Shown in pieces: positions 14,697 through 20,845 of a stretch of 20,845 nucleotides of DNA. Position 1 is the first letter of the stretch; each line of letters begins with the position of its first letter. A program made the position numbers and the translations under genes. This DNA comes from an uncultured Candidatus Saccharibacteria bacterium (GTDB taxonomy: Bacteria > Patescibacteriota > Saccharimonadia > Saccharimonadales > Saccharimonadaceae), in contig CALHIA010000018.1 in the NCBI GenBank assembly GCA_938030585.1, positions 1-20,845 of the forward strand, given 5' to 3'. Under the pieces are notes generated by a model. The model searched no databases, was not told the origin of the DNA, and worked only from the letters and a program-made list of their open reading frames with translations.

Positions 14697-17600
14697 TTAA
14701 TACCTCGGGGCGATTTCGCGAGAGTAGACCATGTAGGCTTGGCCGCCACTGAGGGATTGGCGGTAGGCCCAGAAATAGGCATCAGCACGCAGGGTGAAAA
14801 CTTCGGCTGGGTGGATAGAGCCTTCAGCGTAGTAGGTGCCGGTAGGGCCAGTTTGAAGTGGGTGGGCACCAGCACGGCCGCCACCAGTGTGGGAGCCAGC
14901 GGTGCGGTTTAAGATAAGTTTTCTAGCGAAGACTGGGCCGGTGATAGTGAGAGTTTCATTGCAAGAGAGGGCATTCGGGTAGTGGTTGTCGGAACAGGTG
15001 TCGATTTGGTTGTCGCCATAATCTTCATCGAGAATTAACCATGCGTCGATATTGGTGACGTTGCTGGTAATGTTGATTTTCTTGGCAAAGATGAGAACTT
15101 GCGGGAAATCGTCCACGGCGTTGTAAGTTTCGTGAGCGATATTGATATTGCGATCTATCGTGAGAGTGCCATCGACGTACATGGCCAGAGTATTCATGAG
15201 TTTTTGGCCGGTGGTATTGCTTCTCGCGATGAGATTGCCACCGCGATCAAACTGATAGAAATTGGCGGTACTATTCATGGCGCTGAGACTGGTGTCTCCC
15301 TGGTGGTAGAGCTGAGAGAGACCGAGATAATTCTTCGCGGAAGTTTCATTAGAGGTGAGACTGGTGATGGTATTACTAGAATTTCGAATGATGGTGTCGC
15401 GGAAACGAGCCTTGAGACGGGCCAGAACGGCGGAGCCGATGCGGGAGATGCCGGAATTACCCGGTCCGTTTTTATCGTTGGCGATAGTCATGTGGCTGAT
15501 ATTGCTAATGCCAGAAACTACTGAATTCGGGCCGGTGGGGCCAATGAAGGTGTAGTAGGCATTTCTGATGCCACCACGAGGAAGATTAAAATTATAGCCT
15601 TCTTCATAACTCATCGCAGCACCGGAACCGAAACCTAAGACTTTTCCAGCAGCGAGAACGCCAAATTCATCCCAGGAGCCGAAAGATCGGGTTTCAGCGG
15701 AAGGATAGGCGCCGAGGCCACCACCAACAGCTTTTTCCGAAATAGCGGCTTTGATTGTGCCGTTAGTATAGAAACCACCGCCGAGAACCTGGAAGTTTGG
15801 CTTCTTGGCAAGCGTAACGCAAGAGGCAGCAGAGACGTGATGGAGATTGTTACCGCCGCTCATAGCAGAGCCGGACATGTTATTCGCGACAGTATTACTA
15901 TCTGAATCGTGGGAAGCGGCTGGCCAGATAACCGAGCGAGTACAATATTTCTTACCTAGACCACCACCTGGGAGATCGTCTGGAATAGTACGATCGTAGG
16001 TGTCCGTATTGAGAAATTCGCCAGTGTATTTGCCGACGGAATTGATACGGCCGGTGACAGTATCGACTAATTTACAACGCTCGATACCGGAACCACGGCA
16101 AATGTTACCATTCGCGACGATTTGATCTTGGAGCTTGGATTCTGGATAATTTTCGTCGACAATCATTTCGTAGACTTTAACGGTCTGGTCGTCGCGGGTA
16201 TGGGTGGCGTAAGGAGTTTTGGAAACTAATTCATTAGCGCGAGGAGCGACGCCATAATTGGCACCGATGCTAATTCTGGCGCCGAGGAAGCCGACTCCCC
16301 CTTCGGAGGATTCGATGTAGCTATGAATAGAGGTATTGAAGTTATATGGGGTGTAAACAGAAGATTTCTTCTCGGTTTGGCCGAGGTTTTGCGTGGTAGT
16401 CCCGACGTGACTGTCTGGATAGGTTCTTTTATATTCGTAGTCATAGTGATCAAGGATTCTATCACGCTTATATCGTTTACAACCACCGTCTGGTCTCCAT
16501 GAAACACAGTAAGATGAGCCTTTTTTGTAAATCGGGATTGCTATTTCTTCGCTCCCTTGATAACCCCACATGGAATTTCGACTATTAGCATCACTAGCAC
16601 TTTCATAGGAACTATAATTGTAATGATTAGCATTTTGGGCAGGCTTACCGCTTTTATCAGATTTACCAGTCCAAACCGTGTAGTTGTTATACCATGCCCG
16701 GAGATTATCGTAACGAATACCTTGAGAGATTACTGTACCTACTTCAGTGGTGGAGCCGGTTTTATCGGCAGAATTACAACCGTGCTGATAGTCGATAAAA
16801 CCTGGAATTTGATAGCCAACGGTCAGTTTTGGTGCGTACATACGATAGTAATTGGTTTGACAGCCATATTCGGAAGAGGCATTTTGGGTTGGCGAATAAG
16901 CGGTGAAACCATAGTCACTAGTCTCAAGTCCATTACCGCTAAACGGACGCTTATTACCACGACCAATGGAGTGATAGCTTCCATCATGAACTGGAGAGTC
17001 ACCGAATAAATACTGATTATTATCCGAATCATTCTTCTGGGCAAAAATTTGGAAATTGCTTTCGCCTGGTGGGTCCGCACTACTCACATGAGAACTGCCA
17101 GTTTGGATACCGACCTGCTGGATCGGAAAACAGAAAGTTTCATAAAATTGGACACGATCCCCTGGTTTGGCAAAGACGTAATTTTTGCCTTGGAAATTTT
17201 TCTGCCAAGAATTATGGCCGAGAGTACCGGAATAAGAATGATTTACTACGCCAGTATCGGCGGAGGTGTTTCCCTTGTAGTAGGCGCCAAAGTTACCTGA
17301 AAGTTGAGAACAAGTCATATTGGATGGTGTAGGCTGTTTTTCTTCATTAATGGGAGTTGGTGGCCAGGCACAGAACCAGGAGAAGTCGCCACGGTTCCAG
17401 TCGGCAAGACGCTGAGGGTCATCGACTCCGGTGTAAACCTTACCGGTATAATTCATTTTTGCTTCATCCCATGAGACTCTATGATGACCGAGATTTTTAT
17501 AGTTATACTCCTTAGGGTCAGGCTCAGAGTAGTACATAGAAAAAGATAACGGCATAGCCATACCACCGGTCGGTTTTTTGGTTTTACGATAGTAGCGATT

Positions 17601-18032
17601 ATAACCAAAAATATAAACACCCTTACTACCCCTGGAGGCACAACCAGTTACAGCATTATCGCCCTTCCTAGTGGGTAGCGGCTTATTGCCAGTGGGATAT
17701 TCGCTGGTATTTTGCGGATTAATAAATTTACTATACGGGATACGATCTCTTTGGTTTGCCGGGATACCCATTTCGTCAAAATCATAGTAAACCCAAGAAA
17801 CTCCAGCATATGGTTGATGTATAGTATAACAAATATCAATAGCACAACCATCGACAGGATATCCAGAACCGCCGTCGTGCGTGCCACCTGGGTTTTGATT
17901 GGCTGGTGGATCAACAGCAAAAACACTATTCCCCAAGAAGCCTAAGGAGAATAAAAATAAGAAGAAAAAAGCTAATACTAAGAATAATTTTTTATAGTTA
18001 TGCTTATAACCAATAACCATATGTACCTTCAT
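14697..18032 (-). CDS. Large secreted CPR-type surface protein with conserved C-terminal PAEVF/LRADAYFWA domain
   Basis: A 1111-residue protein. A strong signal peptide (hydrophobic 16-37) probably ends after Ala39 (SVFA). The mature part is rich in Gly, Ser, Tyr, Asn and Thr, has scattered cysteines and no further membrane segment. No enzyme motif is recognised. The last 150 residues contain NIDAWLILDE, LTITGPVFARKLILNRTAGS, PAEVFTLRADAYFWAY (from 1075) and REIAPRY at the end, a tail I know from many large CPR extracellular proteins of unknown role, probably beta-helical. Residues about 40-120 (CAIDICYTIHQPY) look like a separate N-terminal module. The ATG at 18032 is 6 nt after an extended -10 box; a second ATG at 18020 has an AAGG 5 nt upstream and is an alternative start. 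Likely a cell-surface or appendage protein; function unknown. Confidence 0.85.
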   Translation of the reverse strand: MKVHMVIGYKHNYKKLFLVLAFFFLFLFSLGFLGNSVFAVDPPANQNPGGTHDGGSGYPVDGCAIDICYTIHQPYAGVSWVYYDFDEMGIPANQRDRIPYSKFINPQNTSEYPTGNKPLPTRKGDNAVTGCASRGSKGVYIFGYNRYYRKTKKPTGGMAMPLSFSMYYSEPDPKEYNYKNLGHHRVSWDEAKMNYTGKVYTGVDDPQRLADWNRGDFSWFCAWPPTPINEEKQPTPSNMTCSQLSGNFGAYYKGNTSADTGVVNHSYSGTLGHNSWQKNFQGKNYVFAKPGDRVQFYETFCFPIQQVGIQTGSSHVSSADPPGESNFQIFAQKNDSDNNQYLFGDSPVHDGSYHSIGRGNKRPFSGNGLETSDYGFTAYSPTQNASSEYGCQTNYYRMYAPKLTVGYQIPGFIDYQHGCNSADKTGSTTEVGTVISQGIRYDNLRAWYNNYTVWTGKSDKSGKPAQNANHYNYSSYESASDANSRNSMWGYQGSEEIAIPIYKKGSSYCVSWRPDGGCKRYKRDRILDHYDYEYKRTYPDSHVGTTTQNLGQTEKKSSVYTPYNFNTSIHSYIESSEGGVGFLGARISIGANYGVAPRANELVSKTPYATHTRDDQTVKVYEMIVDENYPESKLQDQIVANGNICRGSGIERCKLVDTVTGRINSVGKYTGEFLNTDTYDRTIPDDLPGGGLGKKYCTRSVIWPAASHDSDSNTVANNMSGSAMSGGNNLHHVSAASCVTLAKKPNFQVLGGGFYTNGTIKAAISEKAVGGGLGAYPSAETRSFGSWDEFGVLAAGKVLGFGSGAAMSYEEGYNFNLPRGGIRNAYYTFIGPTGPNSVVSGISNISHMTIANDKNGPGNSGISRIGSAVLARLKARFRDTIIRNSSNTITSLTSNETSAKNYLGLSQLYHQGDTSLSAMNSTANFYQFDRGGNLIARSNTTGQKLMNTLAMYVDGTLTIDRNINIAHETYNAVDDFPQVLIFAKKINITSNVTNIDAWLILDEDYGDNQIDTCSDNHYPNALSCNETLTITGPVFARKLILNRTAGSHTGGGRAGAHPLQTGPTGTYYAEGSIHPAEVFTLRADAYFWAYRQSLSGGQAYMVYSREIAPRY

Positions 18033-18038
18033 ATTTAT

Positions 18039-18047
18039 ATATTAGCA
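18039..18047 (-). promoter_or_regulatory. Extended -10 box of the large surface protein gene
   Basis: TGC-TAATAT, followed by 6 nt and the ATG at 18032. Confidence 0.5.
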
Positions 18048-18074
18048 TAATAATTATGAAAAATATTAAATAAG

Positions 18075-18104
18075 AAAAAACCACCCGATATTCTTGGGTG
18101 GTTT
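18075..18104 (-). terminator. Intrinsic terminator of the 297-residue secreted protein gene
   Basis: A 9-bp stem AAACCACCC/GGGTGGTTT (18096-18104 with 18078-18086 on the minus strand) with a 9-nt loop, followed by a U run covering 18075-18080. Confidence 0.9.
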
Positions 18105-18115
18105 CTAAAAAGAGG

Positions 18116-19009
18116 TTAGATATCCTGGTCCATACCTGGTAAGCTGCGCAGCTTATAATGAAGCAAGTAGGTATAGTGGGAATTGTTTTCGGGATTATCA
18201 TCCAAATATACACTATCGATGATAGGCATATATTTGGCGACATCATCAAGACACCAGCCGGAAACATAGAGAGCTCGGCCTACACTAGGATAGTATAGTT
18301 TTACGGGCTCAATGGCATGACCATACTTAGCATTGTAGTCATCGACAGTTTCATTTGTAGTCTGTCCATTACTAGCATTATTCCAGTAAAGTTCCTGATA
18401 TACAGCAAATGGTTCTCCGGACCCATTATGGTTCATTGCTCCTGGGACCACAATTCGCGTACCGCGAGGATAACAATTTTCTGGCTTAACATGAACCTCA
18501 ACACTCATTCTAACTGGTATATCCATATGTCCAGAATCATTTCTCATGAAAAAAAGTTCATTTTCAGAGCTTGACTTACGCATTCCGTTTATGGTATACT
18601 CACTGTCGTAATAAGGAAGGGCTTCTTCCCTAAGGTCGAACGCATAAATGCGTTCACTCCCTCTTGCAGCAGCAGCAGTATTGTCTGCATACTCGCGGAT
18701 TCGCCAGTTCAGGCCATCGGCCCAAGCTTGAACCATTAATTCACCCGTGTCGAAACGCTGGAAAAGTCTCCAGTTGTACCTGTCGAAGTTTTTACCCTCA
18801 GCCTTTAATTGCTGGGCTGGGAACTGGTACTTAGCGGTGTCATACTGCTGAACTTCCGTGTTCGCAGTATTAGTATTTCCGCTTGATTGAGTCACGCTTT
18901 GATTGGCACTAGGCTTTAATCCTAGAATGCCAGCTTCAGCTTCGGTTGCAAAAACATTCGTAGCAAAAGCTACTACAGCCAACATAGTTACTAGAAAAGT
19001 CTTTTTCAT
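18116..19009 (-). CDS. Secreted protein of unknown function
   Basis: Not recognised. The ATG at 19009 gives 297 residues and follows an AGAGGTG Shine-Dalgarno about 6 nt upstream; a frame opening at 19060 lacks these signals. A classical signal peptide (MKKTFLVTMLAVVAFATNVFA) ends near Ala21. A Ser/Thr/Asn/Gln linker (30-55) precedes a soluble domain rich in Tyr, Trp and Asp. It has only two cysteines after the signal, Cys179 and Cys253, which could form a disulfide. WRLFQRFDTGELMVQAW (80-96) and ADGLNWRIREYAD (97-109) read like beta strands. The gene has its own strong promoter and terminator, so it is expected to be highly expressed. It is the nearest upstream neighbour of the large surface protein, but they are separate transcription units. 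Confidence 0.8.
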   Translation of the reverse strand: MKKTFLVTMLAVVAFATNVFATEAEAGILGLKPSANQSVTQSSGNTNTANTEVQQYDTAKYQFPAQQLKAEGKNFDRYNWRLFQRFDTGELMVQAWADGLNWRIREYADNTAAAARGSERIYAFDLREEALPYYDSEYTINGMRKSSSENELFFMRNDSGHMDIPVRMSVEVHVKPENCYPRGTRIVVPGAMNHNGSGEPFAVYQELYWNNASNGQTTNETVDDYNAKYGHAIEPVKLYYPSVGRALYVSGWCLDDVAKYMPIIDSVYLDDNPENNSHYTYLLHYKLRSLPGMDQDI

Positions 19010-19031
19010 AATGCACCTCTTTCTGAATGAA

Positions 19032-19054
19032 CTACCCTGGCCTATCCAGAGTAG
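19032..19054 (-). promoter_or_regulatory. Leader hairpin upstream of the secreted-protein gene
   Basis: CTACTCTGG and CCAGGGTAG form a 9-bp stem (one G-U) with a 5-nt loop in the leader of about 77 nt, ending 22 nt before the ATG and just upstream of the Shine-Dalgarno. It may stabilise the mRNA or tune translation. Confidence 0.65.
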
Positions 19055-19092
19055 CAACATGAGCTTCTCTCTGAATATCAGAATCTGGTTGC

Positions 19093-19121
19093 ATTATATA
19101 ACATTTATGGTTAAATGTCAA
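19093..19121 (-). promoter_or_regulatory. Consensus sigma70 promoter of the secreted-protein gene
   Basis: TTGACA (19116-19121), exactly 17 bp, TATAAT (19093-19098), all on the minus strand. It is the strongest promoter in the window; the expected start is near 19086. Confidence 0.9.
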
Positions 19122-19137
19122 TCATAACGTATTAACT

Positions 19138-19188
19138 CAGAACCTTTGCAACATAGATTGGTAAAAATATTGCTATCAAAAAAGGTAG
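19138..19188 (+). repeat. Direct repeat copy A at the downstream flank of the radical SAM/CYTH pair
   Basis: CAGAACCTTTGCAACA (19138-19153) matches copy B (20717-20732) at 15 of 16 bases. Both continue with AAATATTGC and then an A-rich stretch into AAGGTAG, which opens an inverted repeat. Copy A has about 11 extra bases in the middle. Confidence 0.7.
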
Positions 19189-19228
19189 ATTCTATACTTA
19201 AATCACTTAATAAAAATAGAATCTACCT
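19178..19228 (-). terminator. Intrinsic terminator of the CYTH gene
   Basis: A 13-bp perfect stem AGGTAGATTCTAT/ATAGAATCTACCT (19216-19228 with 19183-19195), a 20-nt loop and a U6 run (19178-19183) on the minus strand. It overlaps repeat copy A. Confidence 0.88.
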
Positions 19229-19240
19229 ATAAAAATAATA

Positions 19241-19705
19241 CTATATCTCAGCTAACTTTCCTGCTGCGTATTTCTCGATACCTGTAATATCCGTACAACC
19301 TTCTAGTTTGTCTTGAAAATTATCAAACATTTCCTTACTAGAAAATTCAATCTCCAAAACATTTAAGCCCTCATGACGGCCTTTATAAATATCAATCTCA
19401 ACATTGAGACCATGCCACTTCGTTTTATAGCGATCTTTTGCGACCGATGTCTGTATTCCAGTTATTAAATATTCGAATTCAGTTTTGTTTATATCAAGAG
19501 TTTGCTCAGACATTATACCGGTCTCGAGTGGAATTTTACGAGTAATACAATATTTATCGCCATTCTTTCTCAGGCGTAACTGCATATGTGGTTGGCCATT
19601 TGGGACATAATAATCAATCATATCTATTGGTTTTACTCCAATAATTAATTCCTTAGCCTTGTCTTGCGTTAGTAAAAATTTTTTTTCAATTTCAATCTCT
19701 TTCAT
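19241..19705 (-). CDS. CYTH-domain protein (triphosphate tunnel enzyme family)
   Basis: A 154-residue protein consisting of one CYTH domain. The N-terminal signature ExExK is present (Glu5, Glu7, Lys9 in EIEKKFLL). The tunnel strands carry the expected charged residues: QLRLRK (42-47), ITRKI (54-58), DRYKTKW (91-97), VEIDIYKG (102-109) and LEIEF (117-121). Members hydrolyse inorganic or nucleoside triphosphates, thiamine triphosphate, or make cyclic AMP; which one applies is unknown. Longer frames open at 19768 and 19714, but the ATG at 19705 follows AAAGGA at 5 nt spacing and starts right at the conserved motif. It is the second gene after the radical SAM gene, 55 bp apart, and is followed by a strong terminator. 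Confidence 0.85.
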   Translation of the reverse strand: MKEIEIEKKFLLTQDKAKELIIGVKPIDMIDYYVPNGQPHMQLRLRKNGDKYCITRKIPLETGIMSEQTLDINKTEFEYLITGIQTSVAKDRYKTKWHGLNVEIDIYKGRHEGLNVLEIEFSSKEMFDNFQDKLEGCTDITGIEKYAAGKLAEI

Positions 19706-19722
19706 GCGTCCTTTCATAATAC

Positions 19723-19747
19723 TGGGAGGAGAATGCACCCCCTCCCA
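19723..19747 (-). promoter_or_regulatory. Hairpin between the radical SAM and CYTH genes
   Basis: TGGGAGG/CCTCCCA, 7 bp with an 11-nt loop, 17 nt before the CYTH start and just upstream of its Shine-Dalgarno. It may set the relative expression of the two genes. Confidence 0.55.
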
Positions 19748-19760
19748 ATTAATATTAAAA

Positions 19761-20618
19761 TTAGGCAAAAATCAAATTAACCTTTTTAATAAACATTGCA
19801 CGATTCCTACATTTGATTTCGCCTAGGACATCAACTGGAATATCATCCTTGCAATCCGTACTTAGAGTCCCGTCTGGATTAAGAAATATACTCCTAATCC
19901 CATCAATTTTTGACGTGCGACCAAAACCACATCGAGTAACATATACCTTATTATTATCCTTTTCTAAGACAGTCTGCCAAATACCAGTATCGACTACCTT
20001 ATATCCAAGCTGAGAAATACGATTAATGATCTCAGATACAGGAATAGACTTATCTTGATCACTCGTTACTAGATCGATAAATTTTGCCTCACTTTTTGCA
20101 AGTTTTGCAAAATTAATCATTGCCTCAAAATCTTGAACACTATCATTAATACCCTTCACGATTGTATTATTAAGATGGATGTCTATTTTAGGTAATTCTA
20201 CGCGCGTTCGTATAATAGCATCCATAATCTCACAAACTGGATATGTCGTCTGCGTTATCAATGTATATTTATCTTGCTGTGTGCTATGTAACGAAATATT
20301 TACTTGATTGACTCCTTGTAGCACCTCAGATGGGTGGGTCAATAGAGATGCATTAGTCACAACAGTTATGCGAACATTGGCATTGATTGCCTGATCAACA
20401 ATTTTCCGAAAATTCGGAGAAAGAAGTGGTTCACCACCAGTAATTGTAGTTGTATCCCAGCCAAGAACATCATGTCCAGCGGAAAGGACAAAACCGTAAT
20501 CTTCTGCTGTAAGCATAAGTGGAGTATGTTCTTTTGTTAAGCCTTCGCCATGACAAAAGAAGCATCCATAATTACAAAACGGCGTAATAACTAATCGGAA
20601 TTCATGAATTTCCTTCAT
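19761..20618 (-). CDS. Radical SAM enzyme with a Twitch/SPASM-like C-terminal region
   Basis: A 285-residue protein. The radical SAM cluster motif CNYGCFFC gives Cys15, Cys19 and Cys22, followed by HGEG; the SAM-binding GGEP is at 61-64, and VVTNAS (86-91) and NISLHS (107-112) are further barrel strands. The C-terminal part carries CGFGR (Cys230), FLNPDGTLSTDC (Cys256) and Cys270, resembling the auxiliary-cluster (Twitch/SPASM) region of MoaA- and anSME-like enzymes but with few cysteines. General type: MoaA-like; molybdopterin synthesis is unlikely, since no other such gene is here. The ATG at 20618 has a perfect AGGAGG 8 nt upstream. Reaction and substrate are unknown. The CYTH gene downstream suggests a nucleotide or triphosphate compound, as an inference only. 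Confidence 0.88.
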   Translation of the reverse strand: MKEIHEFRLVITPFCNYGCFFCHGEGLTKEHTPLMLTAEDYGFVLSAGHDVLGWDTTTITGGEPLLSPNFRKIVDQAINANVRITVVTNASLLTHPSEVLQGVNQVNISLHSTQQDKYTLITQTTYPVCEIMDAIIRTRVELPKIDIHLNNTIVKGINDSVQDFEAMINFAKLAKSEAKFIDLVTSDQDKSIPVSEIINRISQLGYKVVDTGIWQTVLEKDNNKVYVTRCGFGRTSKIDGIRSIFLNPDGTLSTDCKDDIPVDVLGEIKCRNRAMFIKKVNLIFA

Positions 20619-20671
20619 ATTTTTGCCTCCTAAATAACTTTGGATTTAAAACATTAACGTCCAACATGCTC

Positions 20672-20700
20672 ATTACATCACATAAATAATAATAAATCAA
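20672..20700 (-). promoter_or_regulatory. Candidate promoter of the radical SAM/CYTH operon
   Basis: TTGATT (20695-20700), 17 bp, TGTAAT (20672-20677) on the minus strand. This would leave a leader of about 45 nt with the AGGAGG. It diverges from the plus-strand gene starting at 20807. Confidence 0.6.
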
Positions 20701-20716
20701 TACATCCGTTAAGGTC

Positions 20717-20756
20717 CAGGACCTTTGCAACAAAATATTGCATAAAAATAAGGTAG
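20717..20756 (+). repeat. Direct repeat copy B at the upstream flank of the radical SAM/CYTH pair
   Basis: CAGGACCTTTGCAACA (20717-20732), AAATATTGC and AAGGTAG as in copy A. In this copy the AAGGTAG (20750-20756) pairs with CTACCTT (20800-20806) right before a plus-strand start codon, with CTTATTT/AAATAAG inside, making an imperfect hairpin. The layout resembles the end of an insertion sequence followed by its transposase gene. Confidence 0.65.
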
Positions 20757-20806
20757 CTCTTAAACTTATTTCTAGGAACTAACTATAAATAAGAAAGGAC
20801 TACCTT

Positions 20807-20845
20807 ATGGCATATTATAGGGGTAAAGACATAGAAAAATCAAGA
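20807..20845 (+). CDS. Start of a plus-strand gene (partial, cut by the window end)
   Basis: An ATG at 20807 with an AAAGGA Shine-Dalgarno 7 nt upstream reads MAYYRGKDIEKSR and is open to the window edge. Thirteen residues are too few to identify it. Position right after repeat copy B and its hairpin would fit a transposase, but that is inference. It diverges from the radical SAM gene. Confidence 0.55.
   Translation, partial: MAYYRGKDIEKSR

Noticed and set aside
19010..19060. Upstream start for the secreted 297-residue protein
   Set aside because: It would put 17 residues before a perfect signal peptide and ignore the Shine-Dalgarno before 19009. The region folds as a leader hairpin.
19706..19768. 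Upstream start for the CYTH protein
   Set aside because: It overlaps the radical SAM stop, crosses the intergenic hairpin and adds residues before the conserved ExExK start.
19761..20618. Assignment of the radical SAM gene as MoaA (molybdopterin synthesis)
   Set aside because: The C-terminal cysteine pattern (230, 256, 270) is not the MoaA CxxCx13C motif, the Gly-Gly tail is absent, and no other molybdopterin gene is present.

Overview
The window looks like a piece of a Patescibacteria (CPR) genome, most likely Candidatus Saccharibacteria (TM7). Seen: standard code (TGA ends ung at 408-410 and the ABC ATPase gene at 7405-7407), moderately AT-rich DNA, tight gene packing, and nearly everything on the minus strand. 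Two proteins have the CPR-type surface module (PTLS-type start, NNTWGY and GxYxNKxIFS motifs). A large secreted protein ends in the PAEVF-LRADAYFWA / PRY tail that I associate with CPR surface proteins. The lineage call is from memory of these families, not from a search.

Layout, left to right. (1) 1-302: 3' end of a plus-strand, probably pilin-like protein, ending at a shared bidirectional terminator. (2) 408-4680, minus: a heterodimeric ABC exporter (degenerate subunit first, canonical subunit second), then ung 6 bp downstream. (3) 4736-4856: an intergenic GC-rich element made of three copies of a ~35-bp unit, two direct and one inverted, with a G8 tract. (4) 4915-10146, minus: two related BspA-type leucine-rich-repeat secreted proteins on either side of an ABC-2 exporter pair. 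(5) 10380-10456, plus: tRNA-Arg(TCT), whose 3' end overlaps the end of the converging gene and whose apparent terminator lies inside that gene. (6) 10451-13989, minus: murJ, a SAM methyltransferase and a metallophosphoesterase, closely spaced. (7) 14130-14648: an HD-domain phosphohydrolase. (8) 14697-19009: a 1111-residue secreted surface protein, and upstream of it a 297-residue secreted protein of unknown function with a near-perfect sigma70 promoter and a structured leader. (9) 19241-20618: a radical SAM enzyme plus a CYTH-domain protein, bracketed by related direct repeats (19138-19188 and 20717-20756). (10) 20807-20845: start of a plus-strand gene cut off by the window end.

How it fits together. 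Most of the window serves the cell envelope and surface: lipid II flipping (MurJ), two exporters, four secreted proteins and a possible pilin, as expected for a small episymbiotic cell that interacts with a host surface. Two translation styles are visible. Several transcription-unit-leading genes have a -10 box (often TGnTAAAAT) only 6-9 nt before the ATG and no Shine-Dalgarno, which suggests leaderless mRNAs. Several other genes, both operon-internal and leading, have clear Shine-Dalgarno sequences. The most promising undescribed candidates are the repeat-bracketed radical SAM/CYTH pair and the three-copy structured repeat in front of the ABC exporter operon. No gene-free stretch exceeds 300 bases.
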